Part shown: piece after piece, positions 36,257 to 46,814 of the stretch
Layout of the letters: every line of letters begins with the position of its first letter
How positions within the stretch are numbered: position 1 is the stretch's first letter
NCBI GenBank assembly: GCA_017415715.1
Contig: JAFQFD010000001.1
Span: 20,605-84,604 of the forward strand
Direction: 5' to 3'
From: Bacteroidales bacterium
GTDB lineage: Bacteria; Bacteroidota; Bacteroidia; Bacteroidales; UBA932
Length of the DNA: 64,000 nt
Made by a program: the position numbers and the translations under genes
The notes under the pieces: model-generated
The model's database searches: none
Told to the model about the DNA's origin: nothing
Seen by the model: the letters and a program-made list of their open reading frames with translations, nothing else

Positions 36257-36925
36257 TTATTTCTTCTTTGTAAGGATCTCATCGATCATTCCGTACTCGA
36301 GAGCCTCCTGAGAATTTAGCCAGAAATCACGGTCTCCGTCTGCATAGATCTTCTCGATCGGCTGTCCGGAATGCTCTGAGATTATAGTGTAAAGCTCTTT
36401 CTTGATCTTCTCGATCTCCTGAGCCGCTATGAGTATGTCAGAAGCCTGACCCTGAGCACCGCCGAGCGGCTGATGGATCATGACCCTGGCATGCTTGAGT
36501 GCAGATCTCTTTCCGTGTGCACCTGCACAAAGAAGTACTGAGCCCATTGAGGCTGCCATTCCTGTACAGATTGTCGCCACATCAGGTTCGATGATCTGCA
36601 TTGTGTCATAAATGCCAAGACCCGAAGAAACGACACCTCCCGGAGTATTCAGATAAAGCGAGATATCGCTTGTGTTATCTGTAGATGCAAGGAAAAGGAG
36701 CTGAGCCTGTATGATATTAGCGACGTCATCATCAATTGGAACGCCCAAAAAAATTATTCGATCCATCATCAGGCGGCTGAATACATCCATAGATGCGACA
36801 TTGAGCTTTCTCTCCTCAATGATTGTAGGATTGATGTATGCATCCATTACAGACTGATATCTATGCATTGTCATTGAGCTGATTCCATGCTCAAGAACGG
36901 CGTATTTCTGAAATTCCTTATTCAT
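36257..36925 (-). CDS. clpP: ClpP, proteolytic subunit
   Basis: This is the serine peptidase of the ClpXP machine. From the ATG at 36925 the protein has 222 residues and the triad Ser126 (GMAASMG), His151 (MIHQP) and Asp200, which keeps the E. coli spacing (25 and 49 residues). The frame is open to 36958, but that region is the T run of the upstream terminator, so 36925 is preferred. It leads the block clpP-clpX-spt-SDR with gaps of 5, 11 and 3 bases. Confidence 0.96.
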   Translation of the reverse strand: MNKEFQKYAVLEHGISSMTMHRYQSVMDAYINPTIIEERKLNVASMDVFSRLMMDRIIFLGVPIDDDVANIIQAQLLFLASTDNTSDISLYLNTPGGVVSSGLGIYDTMQIIEPDVATICTGMAASMGSVLLCAGAHGKRSALKHARVMIHQPLGGAQGQASDILIAAQEIEKIKKELYTIISEHSGQPIEKIYADGDRDFWLNSQEALEYGMIDEILTKKK

Positions 36926-36946
36926 AGCTTTGTGTATTAATCGGAT

Positions 36947-36982
36947 GAAAAAAAACAAAGGCCAGCTTTGCGAGCCGGCCTT
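36947..36982 (-). terminator. terminator after trigger factor gene
   Basis: Read on the minus strand, AAGGCCGGCT pairs with AGCTGGCCTT around a short loop (one mismatch). A G and then a run of eight Ts follow. It ends 21 bases before the clpP start and 11 bases after the tig stop. Confidence 0.85.
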
Positions 36983-36992
36983 ATAGTGTAGA

Positions 36993-38300
36993 CTAGTTCA
37001 ACTCGCGGAACTTGTCAACTGAAATCTTCTTTTTCTTGAGAGTGACAACCTCGCGAACGGCAGCGAAAGTCTTCTCGTTCTCAACCTGGTCGAGAATCCT
37101 TCTGCCCTGCTCCTCCTGTGCAAGGATGTTCTTTGCAAATGCCTCAAGCTGCTCCTCAGGAACATTGTTCATTCCATACATTGCGAACTGGTAAGCGGCA
37201 AATCCCTTTGCGCTTGCAAGAAGGTCAGCCTCCTCTACCTTCACGCCATACTTGTCCATGAGGTATCCGCGTACCATCTGCCACTTGTAGTCAACGATGA
37301 AGAGATCCCAATCCTTCTCGATGTCCTCCATTGTGAACTTGCCCTCGTTGATGACATAGATCCATCTCTTGAGGAACTTCTCGGCGATGGTAAGGTTCGC
37401 CTTCTCGAGAAGATATGTCTTGGCATCCTTAGAGAAACGGAAGTCTGCCTCCTGCGCATACTCTGCACGGATTCTCTCCTCGATCTTTGCATCGAACTCT
37501 TCCTCAGTCTTCACGCCGAAGATCTTCTCGAATGTTTCCTCAGTAAGAGGCGCGTTGACGAATGTCTTCACGCTCTGAACTGTCATCTTGAACATAGGGT
37601 CAAGAGTTGCGAGCTCGTCCTTGCTTACCTTGAGCATAGATGCGCGGTCTGTCTCATTCTCGAATGCCTCGTTTACATTCACGTCAAGAACATCACCTGG
37701 CTTGACGCCTACGAATGACTTTCTTACAGCCTCAGCCACATTGCGGAGAGCGACATATGTACCCTCCACCTTGGTCTCACCCTGCTCGAAGTCTACGATG
37801 ATGAAGTCATCTGCCTTTGCCTTCTTGCCATCCTCGAGTGAGCCATACTGCTTGAGGAGGTTGTCCTTCATCTCCTTCTTTGCAGCCTCAGTCACTGTGA
37901 TGGTGTAATATACGATCTCATCATCCTTTGAAAGCTCGAATGAAACCTCCGGATTCTGAGCTATGTCAAACTTGAAAGTGAAGTCACCTGCATTTGCCCA
38001 GTCATTCTGTGGATTGTCCTCGCTTGGAAGAGGCTCACCAAGAACCTTGAGCTCGTTCTCACGGATAAAGTCGTTGAGTGCTGCAGAGATAACATCGTTC
38101 ACTGCGTCTGCAAGAGCCTGCTGGCCATACATCTTCTCTACGAGAGACATTGGCACCATACCCTTTCTGAAACCTCTGATGTCAGCCTTCTTTCTGAAAT
38201 CATTGAGTCTCTTCTTTCTGCTGTCTGCATAGTCCTCAGCTGAAACTGAAAGCGTCAGTTCGAGATTGAGGTCGTCAATTCTGTTCTGTTCAATTTTCAT
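36993..38300 (-). CDS. tig: trigger factor
   Basis: This ribosome-bound chaperone meets nascent chains. The 435-residue protein has the N-terminal ribosome-binding domain with RGFRKGMVPMSLVEKMYG near residues 40-57 (the GFRxGxxP signature), a central region corresponding to the PPIase domain (degenerate, as in Bacteroidota), and a long helical C-terminal part. It stands upstream of clpP on the same strand, the usual tig-clpP-clpX order, but a terminator separates them. It has its own consensus promoter. Confidence 0.95.
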   Translation of the reverse strand: MKIEQNRIDDLNLELTLSVSAEDYADSRKKRLNDFRKKADIRGFRKGMVPMSLVEKMYGQQALADAVNDVISAALNDFIRENELKVLGEPLPSEDNPQNDWANAGDFTFKFDIAQNPEVSFELSKDDEIVYYTITVTEAAKKEMKDNLLKQYGSLEDGKKAKADDFIIVDFEQGETKVEGTYVALRNVAEAVRKSFVGVKPGDVLDVNVNEAFENETDRASMLKVSKDELATLDPMFKMTVQSVKTFVNAPLTEETFEKIFGVKTEEEFDAKIEERIRAEYAQEADFRFSKDAKTYLLEKANLTIAEKFLKRWIYVINEGKFTMEDIEKDWDLFIVDYKWQMVRGYLMDKYGVKVEEADLLASAKGFAAYQFAMYGMNNVPEEQLEAFAKNILAQEEQGRRILDQVENEKTFAAVREVVTLKKKKISVDKFRELN

Positions 38301-38331
38301 ATCAATTGTTTTTAATCATTTCCCACTACAT

Positions 38332-38388
38332 AAGCGCACAGGCGCTTGTAAAGCGCGCAAAGTTAATCATTTTGCACGATATTTCAAA
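38332..38388 (-). promoter_or_regulatory. consensus promoter and leader hairpin of tig
   Basis: On the minus strand TTTG (38385-38388), 19 bases, then TAACTTTG (38358-38365): a full match to the Bacteroidota consensus. The leader downstream contains a perfect hairpin AAGCGC-loop-GCGCTT at 38332-38347. Confidence 0.8.
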
Positions 38389-38391
38389 ATA

Positions 38392-40419
38392 TCATTTCCC
38401 GGCCTTTTCCTTCCTTTTAGGATATGATACACGGGAGTGATACATCTGCTGAAGATAGGCCTTCATAACCTGACGGACTACATTGACCTCCCTGAGTGAA
38501 ATGTCCGAATCAGAAAGTTGTCCGTCATCAGCCTTTCCGTCAATGATCCTGTCGACAAGTCCCTCGATGCTGGCAGGAGAATAGTCCTTAAGACTCCTCG
38601 AGGCTGCCTCGACAGCATCACAGAGCATTAGGATCACTTCTTCCTTTGTCGAAGGCTTGACTCCATTATAATAGAATTCAGACACCTCGTCAGGATTACC
38701 TCCGTCATTGAGATACTGATTCAGGAAATATCCTGTTGCAGTTGTGCCGTGATGCGAGCGTATGAAGTCCTTCAGAACATCCGGAAGCCCATATTTGTCT
38801 GCCATTGCAAGACCGTCAGAGACATGGCGTATGATCTCCTGGGCGCTTTCCTTCGGAGAAAGCCCCTCGTGGAACTTGACACCGGGAGTCTCATTTTCGG
38901 TAAAGCACTGAGGATTGGCTATCTTTCCCACATCATGGTACAATGCAGCAGCGCGGATAAGCGGTATGTTTGCATCGATCGATCTTGCAGCGGCGTCTGC
39001 GAGGTTCATGACCTGGAGAGAATGCTGGAAGGTGCCGGGGGCCTTGTCCGCCAGAAGGCGGAGAAGAGGCCTGCTGGTATCGCTGAGCTCGACAAGCTTT
39101 GAGGATGACACGAGCATGAAGATCTTCTCGAACAAGTATATCAGAGGATATCCGGCAACGGCAAGGAAAGCTGCAAGCGACAGTTGCCAGAGCTGCCTTA
39201 TGTTCATCATGCCCTCCATGCCGTCTGCAAGCCTGAATGCACCCCAGACAACAGCCATCACGGCAAATGTCACAAGCGCAAGCACGAATTGCAGCCATCC
39301 CTTGTTGAAGTAGTCAAACACATAAATTGCCGCAATACCTCCAGCCAGATATATGAAGAACAGTTCGACTCCGTCAGGAGCGGCTATCAGCATCGGCAGC
39401 AGAGATATGAGATATACGAGAAGCACCAGTCTCCTGGTAAAGAATGCAAGCAGATAAAGGACTATCAGCGTAAACGGAATCATATAGAAATACGCCGGTT
39501 CTATCTCTACAACAAGGAAGGAAGATACTGCAGAAAGCGTAAAGACGAGCAGGATATACAGATATTTGTTAAACTGCTCGAATATATGATAGTTGCAGAA
39601 GTATATCGAAAAGAAAAGGATCAGCACCAGAAACAATGCGATCAATGCATTCCCAAGCCACTGAAGGAACTCCGGTCCGTCATATCCGACATTCGCCTCA
39701 TATTCTTTCTTGTAAGAGTCAAGGAGCAGTTCAAGGTCAGCAGTCACAAGTTCACCTTTCGACACAAGGGTCTGGCCAGCCTTGATGATACCGAGGGTCG
39801 GAGATACAAGAGCGACATTCTCCTCATGTATGAGGTCGGTAACCTGCTGGTCGAAGACAAGGTCTGAGGACACAAGCGGAGCAAGGAACGCATTGTATAT
39901 TGAGTCCACAGGCGCTTCAGGCAACACAGACGCGAGCGATGAACGGAGGGCATCCTCCGCCTCCGCAATCGTATAGAGTTCTTCTACAGGAACCTTCGCA
40001 GCTCTCATATCCCTCTGTACATACACAAATCCGACAATGTCGGACTGATGGGAAGCCGGCAGGATTCCTTTCGAATATATATCCTGCAACGCCACATTCA
40101 GAGCCGGTCTGGCAGAGGAATACTTACCCAACTCCGCAGAGGCGAGTGCAGACTGCGCAGACTGGAAAACCGACGGGTCATACCTGAAAACGGGTATGAC
40201 GCTGGAACCTGCCTTCTGAAGGTCTGACTTCAACTGCTCCTCTGACTTGAGCAGAGGAAAGTCAAACTCAGACACAAGGTCTTCATACATCCAGGGAGCA
40301 CCTTTCTTATAGTCATATTGGAATTTCGGGCTTCTTGGCATCACCAATGTCAGCAGCACAAAGAGCGCCACCAGCGGCAAATAGACCTTATACCCCCGAG
40401 GGAACCTGCTTTTCTCCAT
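38392..40419 (-). CDS. 7TM-HD phosphohydrolase (PgpH-type)
   Basis: The 675-residue membrane protein has an N-terminal anchor, a periplasmic/extracellular domain of about 230 residues, about seven hydrophobic segments (about 265-440) and a C-terminal HD domain with YHDVGK near residue 492-497 and RSHHGTT further on. Members of this architecture (PgpH of Listeria) degrade cyclic di-AMP; whether this one uses c-di-AMP is inferred from family. It is the last gene of the block gyrB-AOS-condensation-like-HD, 5 bases after its upstream neighbour. Confidence 0.88.
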   Translation of the reverse strand: MEKSRFPRGYKVYLPLVALFVLLTLVMPRSPKFQYDYKKGAPWMYEDLVSEFDFPLLKSEEQLKSDLQKAGSSVIPVFRYDPSVFQSAQSALASAELGKYSSARPALNVALQDIYSKGILPASHQSDIVGFVYVQRDMRAAKVPVEELYTIAEAEDALRSSLASVLPEAPVDSIYNAFLAPLVSSDLVFDQQVTDLIHEENVALVSPTLGIIKAGQTLVSKGELVTADLELLLDSYKKEYEANVGYDGPEFLQWLGNALIALFLVLILFFSIYFCNYHIFEQFNKYLYILLVFTLSAVSSFLVVEIEPAYFYMIPFTLIVLYLLAFFTRRLVLLVYLISLLPMLIAAPDGVELFFIYLAGGIAAIYVFDYFNKGWLQFVLALVTFAVMAVVWGAFRLADGMEGMMNIRQLWQLSLAAFLAVAGYPLIYLFEKIFMLVSSSKLVELSDTSRPLLRLLADKAPGTFQHSLQVMNLADAAARSIDANIPLIRAAALYHDVGKIANPQCFTENETPGVKFHEGLSPKESAQEIIRHVSDGLAMADKYGLPDVLKDFIRSHHGTTATGYFLNQYLNDGGNPDEVSEFYYNGVKPSTKEEVILMLCDAVEAASRSLKDYSPASIEGLVDRIIDGKADDGQLSDSDISLREVNVVRQVMKAYLQQMYHSRVSYPKRKEKAGK

Positions 40420-40424
40420 AACTT

Positions 40425-41693
40425 TTACTTTATCGGTTCAAATGAATATCTGTCAGCGACATATGCCTCTATGCTGTTTTCCTGCATGAGTTCCACCAGC
40501 CTTCGGCATACCTCTGATACATTTTTCCTGCCACAGACCGTGATCACCAGCTCCCCCCTGTAAACCTCGACGGTCACGGAAAATGCCTTTGATCCGGAAG
40601 GAACGACAGGATAGAATTCCGTCACGAGTCTCTGCATGCTGTCGGGCATCATGACATTTCCGACTCGGGTTATCTCATAAGTCGACTTCTTGGCAAGACG
40701 TGCCTTGTAATCATCAAAAGCCGCATTGAGTTCTTCCATCGTATGCGCTTTCTCACATACCCTTTCCACTTCCGCAATGACCATCTGCGCACTGTAGGCC
40801 AGTGTATCATTCTTCAACTGGGCCTCCAGAAGCTTCTTCTGTGACATCAGCACCGTGTTATACGGATAGTCGGAAAGATTTCTGTTATATGCCAGGTATA
40901 CTGGCGTATGATACGGACGCAATGACGGTGAAGGATAATATGGTCTGAGGTTGACCTTGACTCCCGCAACGACATATTCTCCCACTTCTATCTCACTTCC
41001 TATCAGTTCATGGACAGCATGCGAGAAGAAAGGAGCTACATATGTGACAGGTATGTTTGTCATGTCAAGATAGTCCTTCTTGAGCTTGGCCACAGGAACA
41101 CGCACCTGAGCCACATCTTCCTTATCCGTCTGCACCGGAGCGGCAACTGCAGCCTTCGCATCCATATACCATATAGGACGCGAAGCGACGACATCATCCA
41201 TATGCGGCATCGGGTCCTCGCCTTCGGCCTTGAAATATTCTCCGGAAAGCAGCTTCACGGAGCCGTCTGTCCTTACGGGATAGCCTGACAGCTCCAGGTA
41301 TCTCAATAGGACAGCCTTGACGAAGGACATCATTCCAAACTCATCTGCGATGGATCGATGGAAATCGAAATACACCGTCTTATGTGAGTATGAAACCATG
41401 AACAGATAGCCCGCCAGAGCCGTATCGCCGAAAGTCTTCGGCAACGATGCAGACGCCTCGAAAACAGGCACCGGGGCATCTACAGGGCAGAATACATACT
41501 CTTCGTTTTCTATAGCAAGCCCCACAGCAAACTGCGGGAATCTGGATATCCCCTCAGCAAGCGCATTGGCAAGAACCTCAGGGTTTATATGCATAGTCAG
41601 TGCCGTCACAATACGTGACGACACTGATGCATCGGCCTGTGAGCCGTATAAATATGTCCTCCCGCAAAGAGGAGGAACAAGGTATTCCTTCAT
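40425..41693 (-). CDS. condensation-domain/alcohol-acetyltransferase-like protein with degenerate active site
   Basis: The 422-residue soluble protein has the overall look of CoA-dependent acyltransferases of the condensation superfamily: an N-terminal half with SRFPQFAVGLAIE near residue 49-61 and a candidate active-site segment YFDFHRSIADEFG near 107-119. In the HHxxxDG motif this reads HRSIADE, so the catalytic second histidine and the glycine would be missing. The C-terminal half has VTYVAPFFSHAVHELIG. It is 6 bases downstream of the second AOS-family gene and 5 bases upstream of the HD gene. A scaffold, regulator or acyltransferase with altered chemistry are all possible. Confidence 0.55.
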   Translation of the reverse strand: MKEYLVPPLCGRTYLYGSQADASVSSRIVTALTMHINPEVLANALAEGISRFPQFAVGLAIENEEYVFCPVDAPVPVFEASASLPKTFGDTALAGYLFMVSYSHKTVYFDFHRSIADEFGMMSFVKAVLLRYLELSGYPVRTDGSVKLLSGEYFKAEGEDPMPHMDDVVASRPIWYMDAKAAVAAPVQTDKEDVAQVRVPVAKLKKDYLDMTNIPVTYVAPFFSHAVHELIGSEIEVGEYVVAGVKVNLRPYYPSPSLRPYHTPVYLAYNRNLSDYPYNTVLMSQKKLLEAQLKNDTLAYSAQMVIAEVERVCEKAHTMEELNAAFDDYKARLAKKSTYEITRVGNVMMPDSMQRLVTEFYPVVPSGSKAFSVTVEVYRGELVITVCGRKNVSEVCRRLVELMQENSIEAYVADRYSFEPIK

Positions 41694-41699
41694 AAGCAG

Positions 41700-42965
41700 C
41701 TAGATTGCCATGTCCACGATGTCGTTCTCGTCGCCATCATAGTATCCGGCATCAAGCTTTGCACGAACCTCTGTAAACGCCTTGAGTGTACGCTCCACAT
41801 CCTCCATAGAGTGAGCTGCAGTAGAGATAATGCGGAAGATTACCATACCCTTAGGAATTACAGGATAGATGACTACCGAGCAGAAGATTCCGTAGTTTTC
41901 GCGGAGATCGACCGCCATTCTTGAAGCCTGTCCTACACCGCCCTTGATCTGCACAGGTGTAACGCATGCTTCAGCAGGTCCGATCTCGAATCCGAGATTG
42001 CGGAAACCGTCCTGGAGAGCCTTGGTGATGGTGAAGAGCTTCTTGCGGAGTTCGTCACCCTCCTTGCTTCTGATGATCTCAAGTCTCTTGAGACCACCCT
42101 CAACGAGAGCCATAGGAAGAGACTTTGCATAGATCTGCGAACGCATGTTGAAACGAAGATAGTTGATGATCTTCTTAGGACCTGCAACGAATCCGCCGAT
42201 TGATGCCATCGACTTTGCATAGGCTCCGATATAAAGGTCAACCTCGTCCATCACGCCGAAGTGCTCTGATGTACCACGGCCTGTCGGGCCCATGTTACCG
42301 AATCCGTGGGCATCGTCGATGAGGATTCTGAACTTATATTTCTTCTTGAGCTCGACAATCTTGTCAAGGAATCCGAGGGCGCCTGTCATACCGTATACAC
42401 CTTCAGTGATGAGGAGGATGCCGCCACCGGTCTCTTCGCAAAGTCTTGTAGCTCTCTGGAGAGTCTTCTCGCAGCTTTCATAATCATTATGACGGAATGT
42501 CATTCTCTTACCCATATGCATGCGCGCACCGTCGATAAGGCAGGCATGAGCCTCTGAATCGTATACGATCACATCGTGACGGTCCATGAGAGCGTCTATA
42601 GTCGAAAGGATTCCCTGATATCCGAAATTGAAGAGGAATGCATCCTCCTTGCGCTCGAACTCTGCAAGTTCGCGCTCGAACCTTTCATGAAGATCGGTGT
42701 GACCTGTCATCATACGGCTTCCCATCGGATAAGCAAGGCCCCACTTAGCAGCAGCTTCAGCATCTGCCTTTCTGACCTCAGGATGATTTGCGAGGCCGAG
42801 GTAGTTGTTAAGACTCCATACAAGAACGTCCTTGCCCTGGAATTTCATATGAGGGCCAAGTTCACCTTCAAGCTTCGGGAACATGTAGTAACCGAATGCC
42901 TTTGCAGCATACTGTCCGAGAGGACCACCTGAATGCTTCTCGATTCTTTCAAAAATGTCAGTCAT
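41700..42965 (-). CDS. second alpha-oxoamine synthase family enzyme (SPT- or cysteate acyltransferase-like)
   Basis: The 421-residue PLP enzyme has WSLNNYLGLANHPEV near residues 50-64, GSRMMTGHTDLHE near 82-94, His140 in SEAHAC for cofactor stacking, and the Schiff-base Lys251 in GAYAKSMASIGG. It is clearly a paralogue of the enzyme at 33844-35031 but divergent. Bacteroidota commonly carry this second type, which I recall as the group containing cysteate fatty acyltransferase for capnine and sulfonolipids. The exact substrate (serine, cysteate or another amino acid) cannot be read here. It lies 40 bases after gyrB and 6 bases before the condensation-like gene. Confidence 0.8.
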   Translation of the reverse strand: MTDIFERIEKHSGGPLGQYAAKAFGYYMFPKLEGELGPHMKFQGKDVLVWSLNNYLGLANHPEVRKADAEAAAKWGLAYPMGSRMMTGHTDLHERFERELAEFERKEDAFLFNFGYQGILSTIDALMDRHDVIVYDSEAHACLIDGARMHMGKRMTFRHNDYESCEKTLQRATRLCEETGGGILLITEGVYGMTGALGFLDKIVELKKKYKFRILIDDAHGFGNMGPTGRGTSEHFGVMDEVDLYIGAYAKSMASIGGFVAGPKKIINYLRFNMRSQIYAKSLPMALVEGGLKRLEIIRSKEGDELRKKLFTITKALQDGFRNLGFEIGPAEACVTPVQIKGGVGQASRMAVDLRENYGIFCSVVIYPVIPKGMVIFRIISTAAHSMEDVERTLKAFTEVRAKLDAGYYDGDENDIVDMAI

Positions 42966-43005
42966 AACTGTCAGATTGTTGTTTTGGTTTAGTACTTTCT
43001 ATAGA

Positions 43006-45012
<2,007 letters not shown>

Positions 45013-45023
45013 TTACAAACGGA

Positions 45024-45054
45024 CAAATATAGCAATTTTTCCTATAAATTCAAG
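45024..45054 (-). promoter_or_regulatory. gyrB promoter
   Basis: On the minus strand CTTG (45051-45054), 19 bases, then TATATTTG (45024-45031). It overlaps the last codons of the upstream outer-membrane gene. The gyrB ATG is 27 bases downstream. Confidence 0.7.
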
Positions 45055-46811
45055 CAAATTCCAATGGTAAAATTAACCCCTTTTTCTGCATAAAGAGGGT
45101 TGCGCTGTATGGTCATATTGAGCAGGTTTCCAGCTCTGAGCCAGAACGACAGGCTCCTTGTTGCAGCATACTCAAAATAGAGGCCCAGATCTGCATAGCC
45201 AGGTATCCTCGCTTCATATGTCTGACTCTGAAGCACATCCACCACACTCCCCTTTCGCCCTGTTGCAAACAGGCAGTCGACACCCGCATAGATTCTTCTG
45301 CTCCAGTTATATTCAAAGGCTACATCGCCTGTGAATGCAGACGGCAAGAAGAGTCCGGCGACGTCCTCTGCCGCTCCCCAGCAATGCGCATATGTGAGAT
45401 TTCCATCAAAACGCAGGCTCTCGTTCTTCCAGTTCCAGTCAAGAGCCGCGTAAAGCTTCTGATACGGTGCATAGCCGAATCCTGCGACATACTGAGAATC
45501 AGAAGCATAGTGAACCTGGTCGATCATGACTGCGTCCAGCAGTGCGTTCTTATAGTTGACGTATCCTCCACAAAGGTCATAAGAGAATTTTGACCCTATC
45601 CTTCCGGCCAGACCGAGGGATGCGGAAACACGTTCTACCGTCACATCCATCACAGGCCAGATTCCGCGTCCGAAAGATGGATCGAAATGATGGTTTTCCT
45701 TAAGCAATGAATGATATGTATTCAAACGGCTGCCGCCTCCAATATAAGAATAAAGCCTCATGGCGTCCGGAATGAGATCGAACCATGCCTTCACATCCGG
45801 ATATACCATCTGCTCCTTTGTAGAGAAAAGCTGTTCAGCTGCCTCTGACCTCAACATGGCCGAGATACACAGGCCGGCATCGACACTCCACCTCTCTCCG
45901 TTGAACACATAATGAGGAACTATATGGAACTTTGCGGCAGTCGAGCCGAAGTCCTTATGAGAATATGAAGCAAGGTCCAGACCTACGTCAAAGAGGACAT
46001 TATGCTTTCTTTCAAGCACTTGACCTACTGTTGCATTGACATTGAAGAGATGCTCACCAAGATATGCATCCACGCCGCGGATTTCAGAATTATCCTCGGC
46101 AAACGAATATCCAGCCTTTATATCATACATGAAATATGTATCCTTATCCGACTTCGAAGACACTCCAAACCTGGCATCGAAACTGTCGTAATGTCTTGTC
46201 TTTATCTGCTCCTTGCCCGCAATACCGTAATATGCGAGGTCAAAGCGGAAGGCGCCTTCCTTCCAGTCATATCCACCATCGACACCGGCACGTGTCTCAA
46301 GGTCATATCCCTTCCAGCCGCCATGATTTCCTCCAGACTGAACCCATCTGTCGACAATAAGAGTCTCCCCCGCAACAGGAGCCGGCTTGAAAGTGCGATA
46401 TTCGCCGACATATGAACGGTGCATCGCATAGACATCAAGAGTGAATCCCTTGCTTCTTATCGGAGACCACACAAGGTCAAAAGTCGGATGCAAGGTATAG
46501 CCCGCACCAGCCTTGAGATAAAGACGCTTCGGAGCCTGCACGGAAGAAGCCGGCTGCATTGTCAGCACATACGGATTGAATTCGTAGGCACCCATATATG
46601 GCTTCTCGAACACAGAGTAGTCGAAGTCAAGGTCAAACCTGGCGACAGTGTCAGGAACAGCCATGTCTACCGAAGGCTTGTGTACCTCCATCAGCTGTCC
46701 CTCATAAGCCCTGTTCACGACTACAGTAGGATCAAGATCCTGAGCTTCAGCCATATAAGACACTACGCATAGAAGCGCTGCATATAATATCGTTTTCTTC
46801 ATAATCTTCAA
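45042..46811 (-). CDS. outer-membrane beta-barrel protein, plugless TonB-receptor-like
   Basis: The product is about 586-589 residues with a signal peptide (MKKTILYAALLCVVSYMAEAQ from the ATG at 46802, which is preferred over 46811). After about 90 residues it becomes a run of alternating amphipathic strands rich in Tyr, Gly and Asp (such as RLYLKAGAGYTLHPTFDLVW), and it ends in a barrel-type strand, VNFTIGICLNL. No plug domain is visible. It starts 3-12 bases after the TPR gene upstream, so the two are a unit. Substrate unknown. Confidence 0.8.
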   Translation of the reverse strand: MKIMKKTILYAALLCVVSYMAEAQDLDPTVVVNRAYEGQLMEVHKPSVDMAVPDTVARFDLDFDYSVFEKPYMGAYEFNPYVLTMQPASSVQAPKRLYLKAGAGYTLHPTFDLVWSPIRSKGFTLDVYAMHRSYVGEYRTFKPAPVAGETLIVDRWVQSGGNHGGWKGYDLETRAGVDGGYDWKEGAFRFDLAYYGIAGKEQIKTRHYDSFDARFGVSSKSDKDTYFMYDIKAGYSFAEDNSEIRGVDAYLGEHLFNVNATVGQVLERKHNVLFDVGLDLASYSHKDFGSTAAKFHIVPHYVFNGERWSVDAGLCISAMLRSEAAEQLFSTKEQMVYPDVKAWFDLIPDAMRLYSYIGGGSRLNTYHSLLKENHHFDPSFGRGIWPVMDVTVERVSASLGLAGRIGSKFSYDLCGGYVNYKNALLDAVMIDQVHYASDSQYVAGFGYAPYQKLYAALDWNWKNESLRFDGNLTYAHCWGAAEDVAGLFLPSAFTGDVAFEYNWSRRIYAGVDCLFATGRKGSVVDVLQSQTYEARIPGYADLGLYFEYAATRSLSFWLRAGNLLNMTIQRNPLYAEKGVNFTIGICLNL

Positions 46812-46814
46812 TCT

